Source of the DNA: Desulfobacteraceae bacterium
Lineage (GTDB): Bacteria > Desulfobacterota > Desulfobacteria > Desulfobacterales > Desulfosalsimonadaceae
Direction: 5' to 3'
Assembly: GCA_003551985.1 (NCBI GenBank)
Contig: PUOB01000099.1
Coordinates: forward strand, 1 to 5,619
Length of the DNA: 5,619 bases
In this document: piece after piece, positions 1-5,407 of the stretch
Numbering within the stretch: position 1 is the first letter of the stretch
Layout of the letters: each line of letters starts with the position of its first letter
Made by a program: the position numbers and the translations under genes
Notes under the pieces: model-generated
Seen by the model: only the letters and a program-made list of their open reading frames with translations
Database searches by the model: none
Told to the model about the DNA's origin: nothing

Positions 1-21
1 ACCGCCCACCGACTACCGCCC
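1..21. repeat. Edge of ACCGAC-type low-complexity repeat
   Basis: The first 13 bases (ACCGCCCACCGAC) are identical to bases 3553-3565 inside the tandem tract on the far side of the accessory region. The next bases (CTACCG, then CCC) continue in the same style. This looks like the end of a related repeat tract lying mostly outside the window. The match is short and low in complexity, so shared origin is probable but not proven. Confidence 0.45.
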
Positions 22-30
22 CACGACTGC

Positions 31-81
31 TCAAAAGCGTTAGCCCACGGAATACACGGAAAAACACGGAAAAAGGGCGAA
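31..81. repeat. CACGGA-rich direct repeat, copy A
   Basis: This 51-base stretch matches 2063-2112 in the same orientation with two substitutions and one missing A in the other copy. Its core reads GCCCACGGAATACACGGAAA, followed by further CACGGA/ACACGG steps and GGGCGAA. It lies 35 bases beyond the stop codon of the minus-strand toxin gene. It has no clear hairpin and no coding potential. Repeats of this style seem to recur between genes in some Desulfobacterota and other environmental bacteria; that comparison is from memory. Together with copy B it brackets the toxin-antitoxin operon. Confidence 0.85.
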
Positions 82-116
82 AGTCAAAGGCGAAAAAGCA
101 AGGGCAAAAAGGATTT
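75..116. other. Purine-rich intergenic tail after toxin gene
   Basis: Between repeat copy A and the toxin stop codon the plus strand is almost all A and G, with imperfect repeats of GGGCGAA, GGCGAAAA and GGGCAAAAA. On the minus strand this reads as T- and C-rich sequence following the toxin gene. There is no stem preceding a T run, so an intrinsic terminator cannot be called. The CGCCCTT/GCCCTT words (minus strand) resemble those of the tract at 3503-3559. Confidence 0.4.
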
Positions 117-980
117 TTAATAAGATTGCTTATCCAGAATCCCGAATTTAAGGTTCTGTAATAATTGCAGGCTTATTTCATAATCTTTATTCGGAATCAC
201 CTCTGCTACCGCTAAAACCAAGCGATCATCAGATTCCGGATTTGCATGGCATTTCAAAATTTCCAGTACCGCTTTTTTAGTTTGCGAGCTCATCATTTCT
301 GCCATGTCGCGGCCAAGCATTCTTGCTCCTGCCAATTCAAAGGAAAAATCCGCTATTGCAATCAAATCTGCGTGTTGATCAAACAACCTTTCATCATTGC
401 CCGCATCAGCATAGTATTTTAACAGGATAGCAATATCCACTGCATCTTTTTTGGGAAATTCATTATGGCGATCACGCCATGCAATCAATTTTAAAACTGC
501 CATTCCGGGCAAAGACACAAAAGGGACATCGAGCTGATCGGAGAGATGCACAAAGATTGTGTTATTTAAGGCGTCTTGAAAACCGGTTACGCTCATTTCA
601 ACGGATTGATCCGGCGGCCATTGGATCAATCCAGCTGTCGTTTCCACTGCGCCGAAAGGGATTAAATCCACGGGATGTTCATCCTTGAAATACAAGCGAT
701 GATATATTTTGGCATCTTGTTTGAATGACGCGCTGGAAACCAAGGATTCCCTTAATTTTTCATAGTGTTTCCAGTCAATGACTGTAATCGCAATGTCAAT
801 ATCTAGTGTTGCTACATTTATTGGCAAATCGAAATATTGCTCAAGAATCAAAATGCGGGCCTGGGCGCCTATAACAAAAAACTCAATGTTCAGTTCTCTG
901 GTTTTATCATTCAAAACCGTCAGGCAGTCTATTGTTGATTGGGCACAATTTTTCGATAAATCAATGAATGAACTTGTCAT
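117..980 (-). CDS. AbiEii-like nucleotidyltransferase toxin
   Basis: This 287-residue protein is a predicted nucleotidyltransferase of the AbiEii/AbiGii toxin group (COG4914-like), the toxin half of a type IV toxin-antitoxin pair. The polymerase-beta-type core is visible: a VIGAQAR glycine motif at residues 36-42, the metal-binding pair D60 and D62 in LDIDIAI, and a third acidic residue D105 in HPVDLIPFG. A second family block at about 163-187 contains LKLIAWRDR and KKDAVDI. Relatives bind nucleotides and some modify tRNA acceptor ends, blocking growth; the target here is unknown. The ATG at 978-980 lies inside the 3' end of the antitoxin gene, overlapping it by 20 bases, so translation is probably coupled; only a weak AAGA-type ribosome site precedes it. 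All three catalytic acids are present, so the enzyme looks intact. The family call is firm, the toxin role inferred from family and partner. Confidence 0.87.
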   Translation of the reverse strand: MTSSFIDLSKNCAQSTIDCLTVLNDKTRELNIEFFVIGAQARILILEQYFDLPINVATLDIDIAITVIDWKHYEKLRESLVSSASFKQDAKIYHRLYFKDEHPVDLIPFGAVETTAGLIQWPPDQSVEMSVTGFQDALNNTIFVHLSDQLDVPFVSLPGMAVLKLIAWRDRHNEFPKKDAVDIAILLKYYADAGNDERLFDQHADLIAIADFSFELAGARMLGRDMAEMMSSQTKKAVLEILKCHANPESDDRLVLAVAEVIPNKDYEISLQLLQNLKFGILDKQSY

Positions 981-1956
981 AAATCATTCTTGCAGCTTCA
1001 ATATTTCTGTCATTTCCTGTTGCCACAAGATCCGCATAGACAAGCAGAGGCGGGGCAATCTCATTGTAATCCCAGAGATAGTCAAAGTTCCAAAACCGTT
1101 GCAATAATTCAACATCCCCGTCAGGATCTTTTCTTAATCGATGCGTTAACAGAAATTGATTTACTTTTTCAGGAACGTAAATGGTTATGGTTGCTGGTTT
1201 CAGGTAGTGCGTTAAAACCGCGGCGGCAGGTTCTGCCCCCAGCAATGCGTTGGTATCGGGTCCATCGATATTTTTCCACCAATCTGTTTGTTTTGTTGTA
1301 TATTTTCCAATATACAATTTGGGTCGAAGTTCTTTTGCATACATTTCAACCCATATATCAAGCAGTTTTTCGGGTTTTATCAATTTGCGGCCATGTTTTC
1401 CCCTATCTACCAGATACTCTTGCTGTTTCAGGTCGTGCATGGCCCTGGCCACTGTTCCCTGGGCGACATTGGCGGCTTTTACGATATCGCGGTACGGGGC
1501 TTGCACGAGTTCCGGCTGACAAAGCAATGCAAAAACAACTTTTAATCCGGCAGGACGAAATGCCATGCCGATTCGTTTTTTTTCCGGAGCATCCTTTTTT
1601 TTCCGGCCGGTAATATAAATATATATCGGCGGGTCATTGATATATGCGTTTCCGGCGGTGTCGATAAAGGCGACATCCATTGCCCTCAGGCGCTCGGCTA
1701 TTTGGGGATTTATATGCCGGGCTACCAGTATGCCGGTTTTTTCAAAACGGCGTACTTTTTCCGCCGCATAACCCACCGTCTCTTTTGTAAGAGTGCCTTT
1801 GATCGTAGCGTAATACGTTTTTACCTTTGTTTCATGGGCATGGATCTGTAATACGGCATCAGGCAGGTTTTGTCCGGGAGGGCCTGCCTCCGTGATCTGG
1901 ATGGTGCATCCGGTGGTGGTTTCAAACGCCTGTCTTGCCGCTTCAAGTGTTTCCAT
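961..1956 (-). CDS. AbiEi-like antitoxin and transcription repressor
   Basis: This 331-residue protein resembles the type IV toxin-antitoxin AbiEi antitoxins of the long, COG4861-like type. Such antitoxins counteract the nucleotidyltransferase toxin and repress their own operon. Three parts can be seen. Residues 1-115 form an N-terminal domain ending in the hallmark DTAGNAYI (99-106), after a segment ILVARHINPQIAERLR; I suspect a degenerate nuclease-like fold, but no complete catalytic set is visible. Residues about 136-195 look like a winged helix, with RDIVKAANVAQGTVARAMHD as the likely recognition region. Residues about 240-329 carry GAEPAAAVLTHYL and APPLLVYADLVATG, blocks that recur in this family. 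The ATG at 1954-1956 follows a weak CAGG ribosome site. The gene is first in the operon, overlaps the toxin by 20 bases, and has four TGTACA-like cores directly upstream. It is longer than the classical AbiEi of about 200 residues. Confidence 0.85.
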   Translation of the reverse strand: METLEAARQAFETTTGCTIQITEAGPPGQNLPDAVLQIHAHETKVKTYYATIKGTLTKETVGYAAEKVRRFEKTGILVARHINPQIAERLRAMDVAFIDTAGNAYINDPPIYIYITGRKKKDAPEKKRIGMAFRPAGLKVVFALLCQPELVQAPYRDIVKAANVAQGTVARAMHDLKQQEYLVDRGKHGRKLIKPEKLLDIWVEMYAKELRPKLYIGKYTTKQTDWWKNIDGPDTNALLGAEPAAAVLTHYLKPATITIYVPEKVNQFLLTHRLRKDPDGDVELLQRFWNFDYLWDYNEIAPPLLVYADLVATGNDRNIEAARMIYDKFIH

Positions 1957-1980
1957 TTTTTAACCTGGGGTAATTAACTG

Positions 1981-2033
1981 TGTACATTATTTATGCATGT
2001 ACAATAAAAATGTACAAATGTAAATAGCGTACA
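1981..2033 (-). promoter_or_regulatory. Operator/promoter of AbiE-like operon, four TGTACA cores
   Basis: TGTACA occurs at 1981-1986, 1998-2003 and 2011-2016, and CGTACA at 2028-2033. The start-to-start spacing is 17, 13 and 17. This gives two 23-base inverted repeats (1981-2003 and 2011-2033) separated by 7 bases. The left one has perfect 7-base arms (TGTACAT/ATGTACA); the right one has one mismatch in 6. The site ends 24 bases before the antitoxin ATG, where a repressor would block transcription. On the minus strand an AATAAT (1991-1986) could be the -10 element and TTTACA (2024-2019) a -35-like word, but their spacing is not standard, so the exact promoter is uncertain. Characterised AbiEi proteins bind paired inverted repeats before their own genes, which fits. 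Confidence 0.7.
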
Positions 2034-2062
2034 GGCTTTTTTACGATTGGGGCGAGTTAAGG

Positions 2063-2112
2063 TCAAAAGCGTTTGCCCACGGAATACACGGAAAAACACA
2101 GAAAAGGGCGAA
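2063..2112. repeat. CACGGA-rich direct repeat, copy B
   Basis: This 50-base stretch repeats 31-81 in the same orientation. It differs by T for A in GCGTTTGCCC, A for G in ACACAGAAAA, and one A fewer before GGGCGAA. It ends 4 bases beyond the stop codon of the minus-strand DUF4143 ATPase gene and lies upstream of the toxin-antitoxin operator. Copies A and B therefore enclose about 1.98 kb holding both toxin-antitoxin genes and their control region. Both copies also sit just downstream of a minus-strand stop codon, so a role at the 3' end of transcripts is an alternative. Confidence 0.85.
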
Positions 2113-2116
2113 TTGG

Positions 2117-3415
2117 TTATGATTCATCCAGCAGCCACTTCCAGATCGGAACCGCGTTTATGTTTTTGTCCAGCCGGGCTTCATCATCCCAGGTAACGAT
2201 CGTACCCGATGAAATGGACAATTCTTCCATGGCGCGTTGCAGGCCCCGATATTCCCGATCAAATGTTTTTTTATCGGCCATGTGCCAGCAGACCTGGATC
2301 AGTTTCCTTCCACCGGTTAACGGGTTTTTGGCAAAAAAGTCGGTTTCAAATCCGTCTCTGGTGCTGACATATTCCACCTGATAGTGGTGGCGGCGCAAAT
2401 GCATAAACACCATGTTTTCAAGCGATGGCCCCAAATCTGAACTGTTTTGAAAAATCATGGCGTTTTTCAGACCAGTGTCGATGGTATAGACTTTTACGGG
2501 GTTGATCATTCTTGATTTTTCAGACCGGGTGTGTATGGGCACCCGATAGAAGACAAAGGCATCTGTCAGGTGATCCAGATAATTGTAGAGGCTGTTTTTC
2601 GTGCATTTTACCGACATGCTTTTCAGGGTGTTGTAAAATCGATTAACACTGAATTTTCTGCCGGATGACTGCATCAACGTTCTGACCATGTGTTTTATGG
2701 CAGGGATATTGCTCACCTGGTGCCGCTCGATAACGTCTTTCAAAAGAACAGCATCGATATAACTTTGTAAAATTTCTGTTTTTGAACCGGCATCAAGGGA
2801 TTGGACTTCAGGGAACCCGCCGGTTTGAAAATAGTCTTTTACCGCCTTTCGAAGAACAGCAGCGGTTTTTGACCCGAATGTTTTGGGTTTATCGGCGAAC
2901 AGGCCGTGATATCTTAAGAATTCCTGAAAACTAAACGGAAAGATTTCTGTTGTCAAAGAGCGGCCTCTGAGGCTGGTGGCGATTTCCGTACTCAATAATT
3001 TTGAAGAAGAGCCGGTAATAAAAATCTGAATATTTTCCGAATCCAGCAGACGGCGGATAAACATTTCCCAGTAATCAATCCGCTGTAGTTCATCAAAGAA
3101 AAAATAGCAGGTCTGGTTTTTATTTTCAGGAAACCTGCCGTAATATACATCCAGGATATCCTGAAAATTGTCGACTGTGAATTCAAGCAGTCTTTCATCT
3201 TCAAAATTCAGGTAAAGGATTTGATTGGCGGGAATTTTTGCCTGAAGCAGTTGATTGATTTTTTGAAAACAGAACCAGGTTTTGCCGGCCCGGCGCATAC
3301 CGATCACGACATCGGCTTTTCCTTTTATTTCGGAAAATCGGACTGTCCGGGGAACGGGAGTCGGCAGAGTCCGCTCGTGGAAGTCATCGATGAGCTGTGA
3401 AATGATATCTTTCAT
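2117..3415 (-). CDS. AAA-type ATPase with C-terminal DUF4143 domain
   Basis: This 432-residue protein belongs to the large, poorly understood family of ATPases fused to DUF4143. The ATPase part shows Walker A GMRRAGKT (39-46), Walker B YFFFDELQ (104-111), a sensor-like FITGSSSK (132-139) and SLRGR (148-152), then the family's GGFPEV (199-204). A helical or winged-helix stretch follows at about 240-290. The C-terminal DUF4143 region has E333, ETDFF (357-361) and LIQVCW (372-377), an arrangement like a PD-(D/E)xK nuclease fold with Q374 where lysine is usual in active enzymes, so nuclease activity is doubtful. No signal peptide or membrane segment is seen. The protein is full length for the family. 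The ATG at 3413-3415 is the only start before Walker A and lacks a good ribosome site. Function is unknown; such genes are common in accessory regions. It is separated from the AbiE operon by repeat copy B and probably has its own promoter. Confidence 0.9.
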   Translation of the reverse strand: MKDIISQLIDDFHERTLPTPVPRTVRFSEIKGKADVVIGMRRAGKTWFCFQKINQLLQAKIPANQILYLNFEDERLLEFTVDNFQDILDVYYGRFPENKNQTCYFFFDELQRIDYWEMFIRRLLDSENIQIFITGSSSKLLSTEIATSLRGRSLTTEIFPFSFQEFLRYHGLFADKPKTFGSKTAAVLRKAVKDYFQTGGFPEVQSLDAGSKTEILQSYIDAVLLKDVIERHQVSNIPAIKHMVRTLMQSSGRKFSVNRFYNTLKSMSVKCTKNSLYNYLDHLTDAFVFYRVPIHTRSEKSRMINPVKVYTIDTGLKNAMIFQNSSDLGPSLENMVFMHLRRHHYQVEYVSTRDGFETDFFAKNPLTGGRKLIQVCWHMADKKTFDREYRGLQRAMEELSISSGTIVTWDDEARLDKNINAVPIWKWLLDES

Positions 3416-3429
3416 ATGGCAAATATTTA

Positions 3430-3452
3430 TCTCTTTATAAGAGACAAATCAA
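3430..3452 (-). promoter_or_regulatory. Possible promoter and palindrome before DUF4143 ATPase gene
   Basis: A 15-base palindrome TCTCTTTATAAGAGA (3430-3444, 6-base arms, 3-base centre) lies 14 bases before the ATPase start codon. On the minus strand TTGATT (3452-3447) is a fair -35 word, but 17 bases on it meets only a poor -10 (TAAATA), partly beyond the palindrome. The A+T-rich stretch probably holds the gene's promoter, and the palindrome could be an operator; neither is certain. Confidence 0.35.
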
Positions 3453-3502
3453 CATGTTTTTATCTTTTTTTTAAATCCGATGGACGGAAACGCGTCAGAC
3501 TT

Positions 3503-3610
3503 CCCGCCCTTGCCCTTCCGCCCTTGCCCTTGCCCTTACCGCCCTTGCCCTTACCGCCCACCGACGCACCGACTACCGACGCACCGACTACCGACGCACC
3601 GACTACCGAC
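3503..3610. repeat. Low-complexity tandem repeat tract
   Basis: The tract has two parts. Bases 3503-3559 are an irregular array of GCCCTT and CCGCCCTT units joined by C or AC. Bases 3560-3610 contain three perfect copies of the 15-mer ACCGACGCACCGACT (3560-3574, 3575-3589, 3590-3604) and a partial fourth. It lies between the ATPase gene and the tRNA-Leu terminator. It can be read as protein-like PTDAPTTDAP or GASVVGASVV, but those are by-products of the repeat. Such tracts usually change length by replication slippage. A 13-base piece is repeated at the left edge of the window. Confidence 0.9.
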
Positions 3611-3619
3611 ACTCCCCTC

Positions 3620-3656
3620 AAAATAAAAAAAGCCGTAAACCACATGGCTTACGGCT
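3620..3656 (-). terminator. Intrinsic terminator of tRNA-Leu transcript
   Basis: On the minus strand AGCCGTAAGCC pairs with GGTTTACGGCT around a 4-base loop ATGT. This makes an 11-pair stem (3631-3641 with 3646-3656, one G-U pair) followed directly by TTTTTTATTTT. It begins 15 bases beyond the tRNA CCA end, so it ends the tRNA-Leu transcript and also shields the accessory genes from read-through. Confidence 0.92.
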
Positions 3657-3671
3657 TGTAAATGAAGAAGA

Positions 3672-3759
3672 TGGTGCCGAAGGGGAGACTCGAACTCCCA
3701 CGGAGATACCCCCACTAGACCCTGAACCTAGCGCGTCTACCAAATTCCGCCACTTCGGC
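3672..3759 (-). tRNA. tRNA-Leu (anticodon CAG)
   Basis: The minus strand folds as a complete class II tRNA of 88 bases including an encoded CCA. The acceptor arms GCCGAAG and CTTCGGC pair perfectly over 7 bases, followed by discriminator A and CCA. The D arm has the GTGGCGGAAT and TGGTAGAC pattern of bacterial tRNA-Leu. The anticodon stem CTAGG/TCTAG encloses a loop with CAG at 3724-3722, which reads CUG codons. A long variable arm (GGGGGTATCTCC) and a T arm GGGAG-TTCGAGT-CTCCC complete it. The A discriminator and long variable arm are leucine identity features. It stands alone, with its own strong promoter and terminator, and its 3' end faces the accessory genes. Confidence 0.96.
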
Positions 3760-3796
3760 ATGAAAACCAACCAGCAAAATCAACCCAAAAGAATGA

Positions 3797-3825
3797 TTGA
3801 TTTAAAGTTAAATTTCTTTTATAAA
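3797..3825 (+). promoter_or_regulatory. Probable promoter of ribF-def-fmt
   Basis: On the plus strand TTGATT (3797-3802, 4 of 6 consensus) is followed after 17 bases by TATAAA (3820-3825, 5 of 6). Transcription would start near 3832, leaving a leader of about 47 bases before the ribF ATG. The -10 element lies in the palindrome TTTTATAAAA (3817-3826) that also supplies the tRNA-Leu -10 on the other strand. The leader is too short for an FMN riboswitch. Confidence 0.6.
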
Positions 3826-3846
3826 ACCCCCATGTCTGTCTGTCAA
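3818..3846 (-). promoter_or_regulatory. Sigma70-type promoter of tRNA-Leu
   Basis: On the minus strand a perfect -35 TTGACA (3846-3841) is followed after exactly 17 bases by a -10 TATAAA (3823-3818, 5 of 6 consensus). Transcription would start near 3811, about 50 bases before the mature tRNA 5' end, leaving a leader for RNase P to remove. This near-consensus promoter fits a highly expressed stable RNA. Confidence 0.85.
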
Positions 3847-3878
3847 GATAAAAAAAATGCAAGGTTGGTTTGTTTCAC

Positions 3879-4841
3879 ATGAAGGTTATACGCGGACTTG
3901 AAAATATTGAAGCACCCTTTGAGAATGCCGTTGTTGCGATCGGCAACTTTGACGGCGTCCACCTGGGGCACCAGGCCATATTTGCCGAGGTCCGGCAAAA
4001 AGCCTCGGAGATCAACGGTACGGGGGTCGCCATAACATTCGACCCCCATCCGGTAAGGGTTTTGAATCACCGGGAACCTCCTCCCCTGATCACTTTGCTT
4101 GACCAGAAGCTGGAGCTGATCGAAGCCCAGGGCATGGACGCTGCGATATGCATTCCCTTTGACCACGATTTTGCCCGGGTAACCGCGCAGGTGTTTGTCG
4201 AGGATATCCTGGTCGGCAAGATCGGCATGAAGGCGATCGTGATCGGACGGGATTACGTGTTCGGCAGGCACCGGCAAGGCAATGTCGATTACCTGCAATC
4301 CGTCGCCAGGGAACTTGGCTTCGAGGTTATTGTCCCCGACTGGGTGGCCATGAACGAGAATCTGCCCGAACGCGTGAGCAGCACCCGGATCCGGGAGATT
4401 ATCCGGCAGGGAGACGTGGCCTATGCAAAAGACTTTCTCGGCCGGTATTACCAGCTGCGGGGGACCGTTTCCCAAGGGCGCAGCCGGGGCGGCCGGCTGC
4501 TTGGGTTTCCAACCGCAAACCTCCAGATAGAAGATGAGCTCTGCCCCCGACAGGGCGTGTATGCCGTAACGGTCGAAGTCGATCAGGGCATGTTTATGGG
4601 GGTGGCCAATATCGGTTACAGCCCCACGTTTGATGATTATATTTTTACCGTTGAGGTTCATATCCTTGATTTTGACGGCGACCTTTACGGAAAGCCGATC
4701 CGGGTGAATTTCATATCCCGGATAAGAGACGAAAAAAAATTCAACAGCGTTGACGAACTCGCGGCCCAGATCAACCGGGACATCGAAACCGGCAGGCAAA
4801 TCCTGTCCGGCGCATGGGTCAAGGCGGCAAAAACCGTCTGA
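3879..4841 (+). CDS. ribF: Bifunctional riboflavin kinase/FAD synthetase
   Basis: RibF phosphorylates riboflavin to FMN and then adenylates FMN to FAD, both using ATP in the cytoplasm. The 320-residue protein, of normal length, shows both domains. The N-terminal nucleotidyltransferase domain has IGNFDGVHLGH near residues 20-30, TFDPHP, and SSTRIRE at about 170. The C-terminal flavokinase domain has RGGRLLGFPTANL (about 205-217), GVYAVTVEV, and NIGYSPTF, followed by EVHILDFDGDLYG. The ATG at 3879 gives the usual MKVIRGLENI beginning. A TTG at 3870 would add three residues and has the better-placed AAGG (3861-3864), so the true start is not fully settled. It is the first gene of a plus-strand run with def and fmt; the gap to def is 56 bases without a terminator. 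No FMN riboswitch is present. Confidence 0.96.
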   Translation: MKVIRGLENIEAPFENAVVAIGNFDGVHLGHQAIFAEVRQKASEINGTGVAITFDPHPVRVLNHREPPPLITLLDQKLELIEAQGMDAAICIPFDHDFARVTAQVFVEDILVGKIGMKAIVIGRDYVFGRHRQGNVDYLQSVARELGFEVIVPDWVAMNENLPERVSSTRIREIIRQGDVAYAKDFLGRYYQLRGTVSQGRSRGGRLLGFPTANLQIEDELCPRQGVYAVTVEVDQGMFMGVANIGYSPTFDDYIFTVEVHILDFDGDLYGKPIRVNFISRIRDEKKFNSVDELAAQINRDIETGRQILSGAWVKAAKTV

Positions 4842-4897
4842 AATATATATAAACGTGTAGAACCCATCTCAAAATGGGGTAATGGTTGGATTGCATC

Positions 4898-5407
4898 ATG
4901 GCTATATTACCGATTCTAACATACCCGGACCCTTTTCTTTTGAAGCCGGTCAAGCCTGTATCTGAGATCAACGACGAGCTGCAGGCGCTTATCGAAAACA
5001 TGGCGGAGACCATGTACCATGCAGACGGTGTGGGTCTTGCATCCATACAGGCGGGCATCGAGCAGAGCATCGTCGTGTATGACCCGGATGCGGACAAGGA
5101 GAATAGAAATTACCGTGTACTGATCAACCCGCGCATTCTCGAATACCATGGCGCCACCCTGTCCGAAAACGAGGGGTGTTTGAGCGTGCCGGACATGCGC
5201 TGCGACATTACGCGGGCCGAGCGGATCGTCGTGGAGGGGCTTGACCGTGAAGGGAACCCCCTGAAATTCGAAGCCGACGGCATTGCAGCCGTGATCCTGC
5301 AGCACGAGATCGAGCATTTGAATGGAAAACTGATTCTTGACCACGTCAGTGCGCTCAAGCGGCAGATTTACAAACGAAAACGCCAGAAGCTGATGAAGAA
5401 TGAATAA
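4898..5407 (+). CDS. def: Peptide deformylase
   Basis: This 169-residue metalloenzyme removes the N-formyl group from new proteins as they leave the ribosome. All three signature motifs are present: GVGLASIQ (44-51), EGCLS (92-96) and QHEIEHLNG (135-143). Metal ligands are C94, H136 and H140, and E137 is the catalytic acid. The first motif has S where A is commoner, and the third has E where D is commoner; both are mild changes. The ATG at 4898 gives the typical MAILPILTYPDP start and has TTGGA seven bases upstream as a weak ribosome site; the in-frame TTG at 4886 is less likely. The gene overlaps fmt by 8 bases, which suggests coupled expression of the two formyl-Met enzymes. Confidence 0.97.
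   Translation: MAILPILTYPDPFLLKPVKPVSEINDELQALIENMAETMYHADGVGLASIQAGIEQSIVVYDPDADKENRNYRVLINPRILEYHGATLSENEGCLSVPDMRCDITRAERIVVEGLDREGNPLKFEADGIAAVILQHEIEHLNGKLILDHVSALKRQIYKRKRQKLMKNE

Noticed and set aside
990..1613. Plus-strand open frame (207 codons)
   Set aside because: It is antisense to the antitoxin gene and has no domain, ribosome site or promoter of its own.
2715..2740. Possible attachment-site copy of the tRNA 3' end (TGGTGCCG)
   Set aside because: The match is only about 8-9 bases and lies inside the ATPase coding sequence; it is expected by chance.
3560..3610. CRISPR-like array
   Set aside because: The 15-base units are directly adjacent with no unique spacers, and no cas genes are present; it is a simple tandem repeat.
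3416..3661. Plus-strand open frame with PLPLPP and PTTDA repeats
   Set aside because: Its sequence is produced by the tandem DNA repeat. It runs into the tRNA terminator and has no ribosome site.
3826..3878. FMN riboswitch before ribF
   Set aside because: The leader is only about 47 bases and lacks the multi-helix conserved core of that riboswitch.
3843..4799. Long minus-strand open frame (318 codons)
   Set aside because: It is the complement of ribF, which has complete motifs for both enzyme domains. The antisense translation matches no recognisable family.
4863..4878. Hairpin CCCAT/ATGGG between ribF and def as a terminator
   Set aside because: The stem is only 5 pairs with no T run after it, and def and fmt follow closely; it is unlikely to stop transcription.
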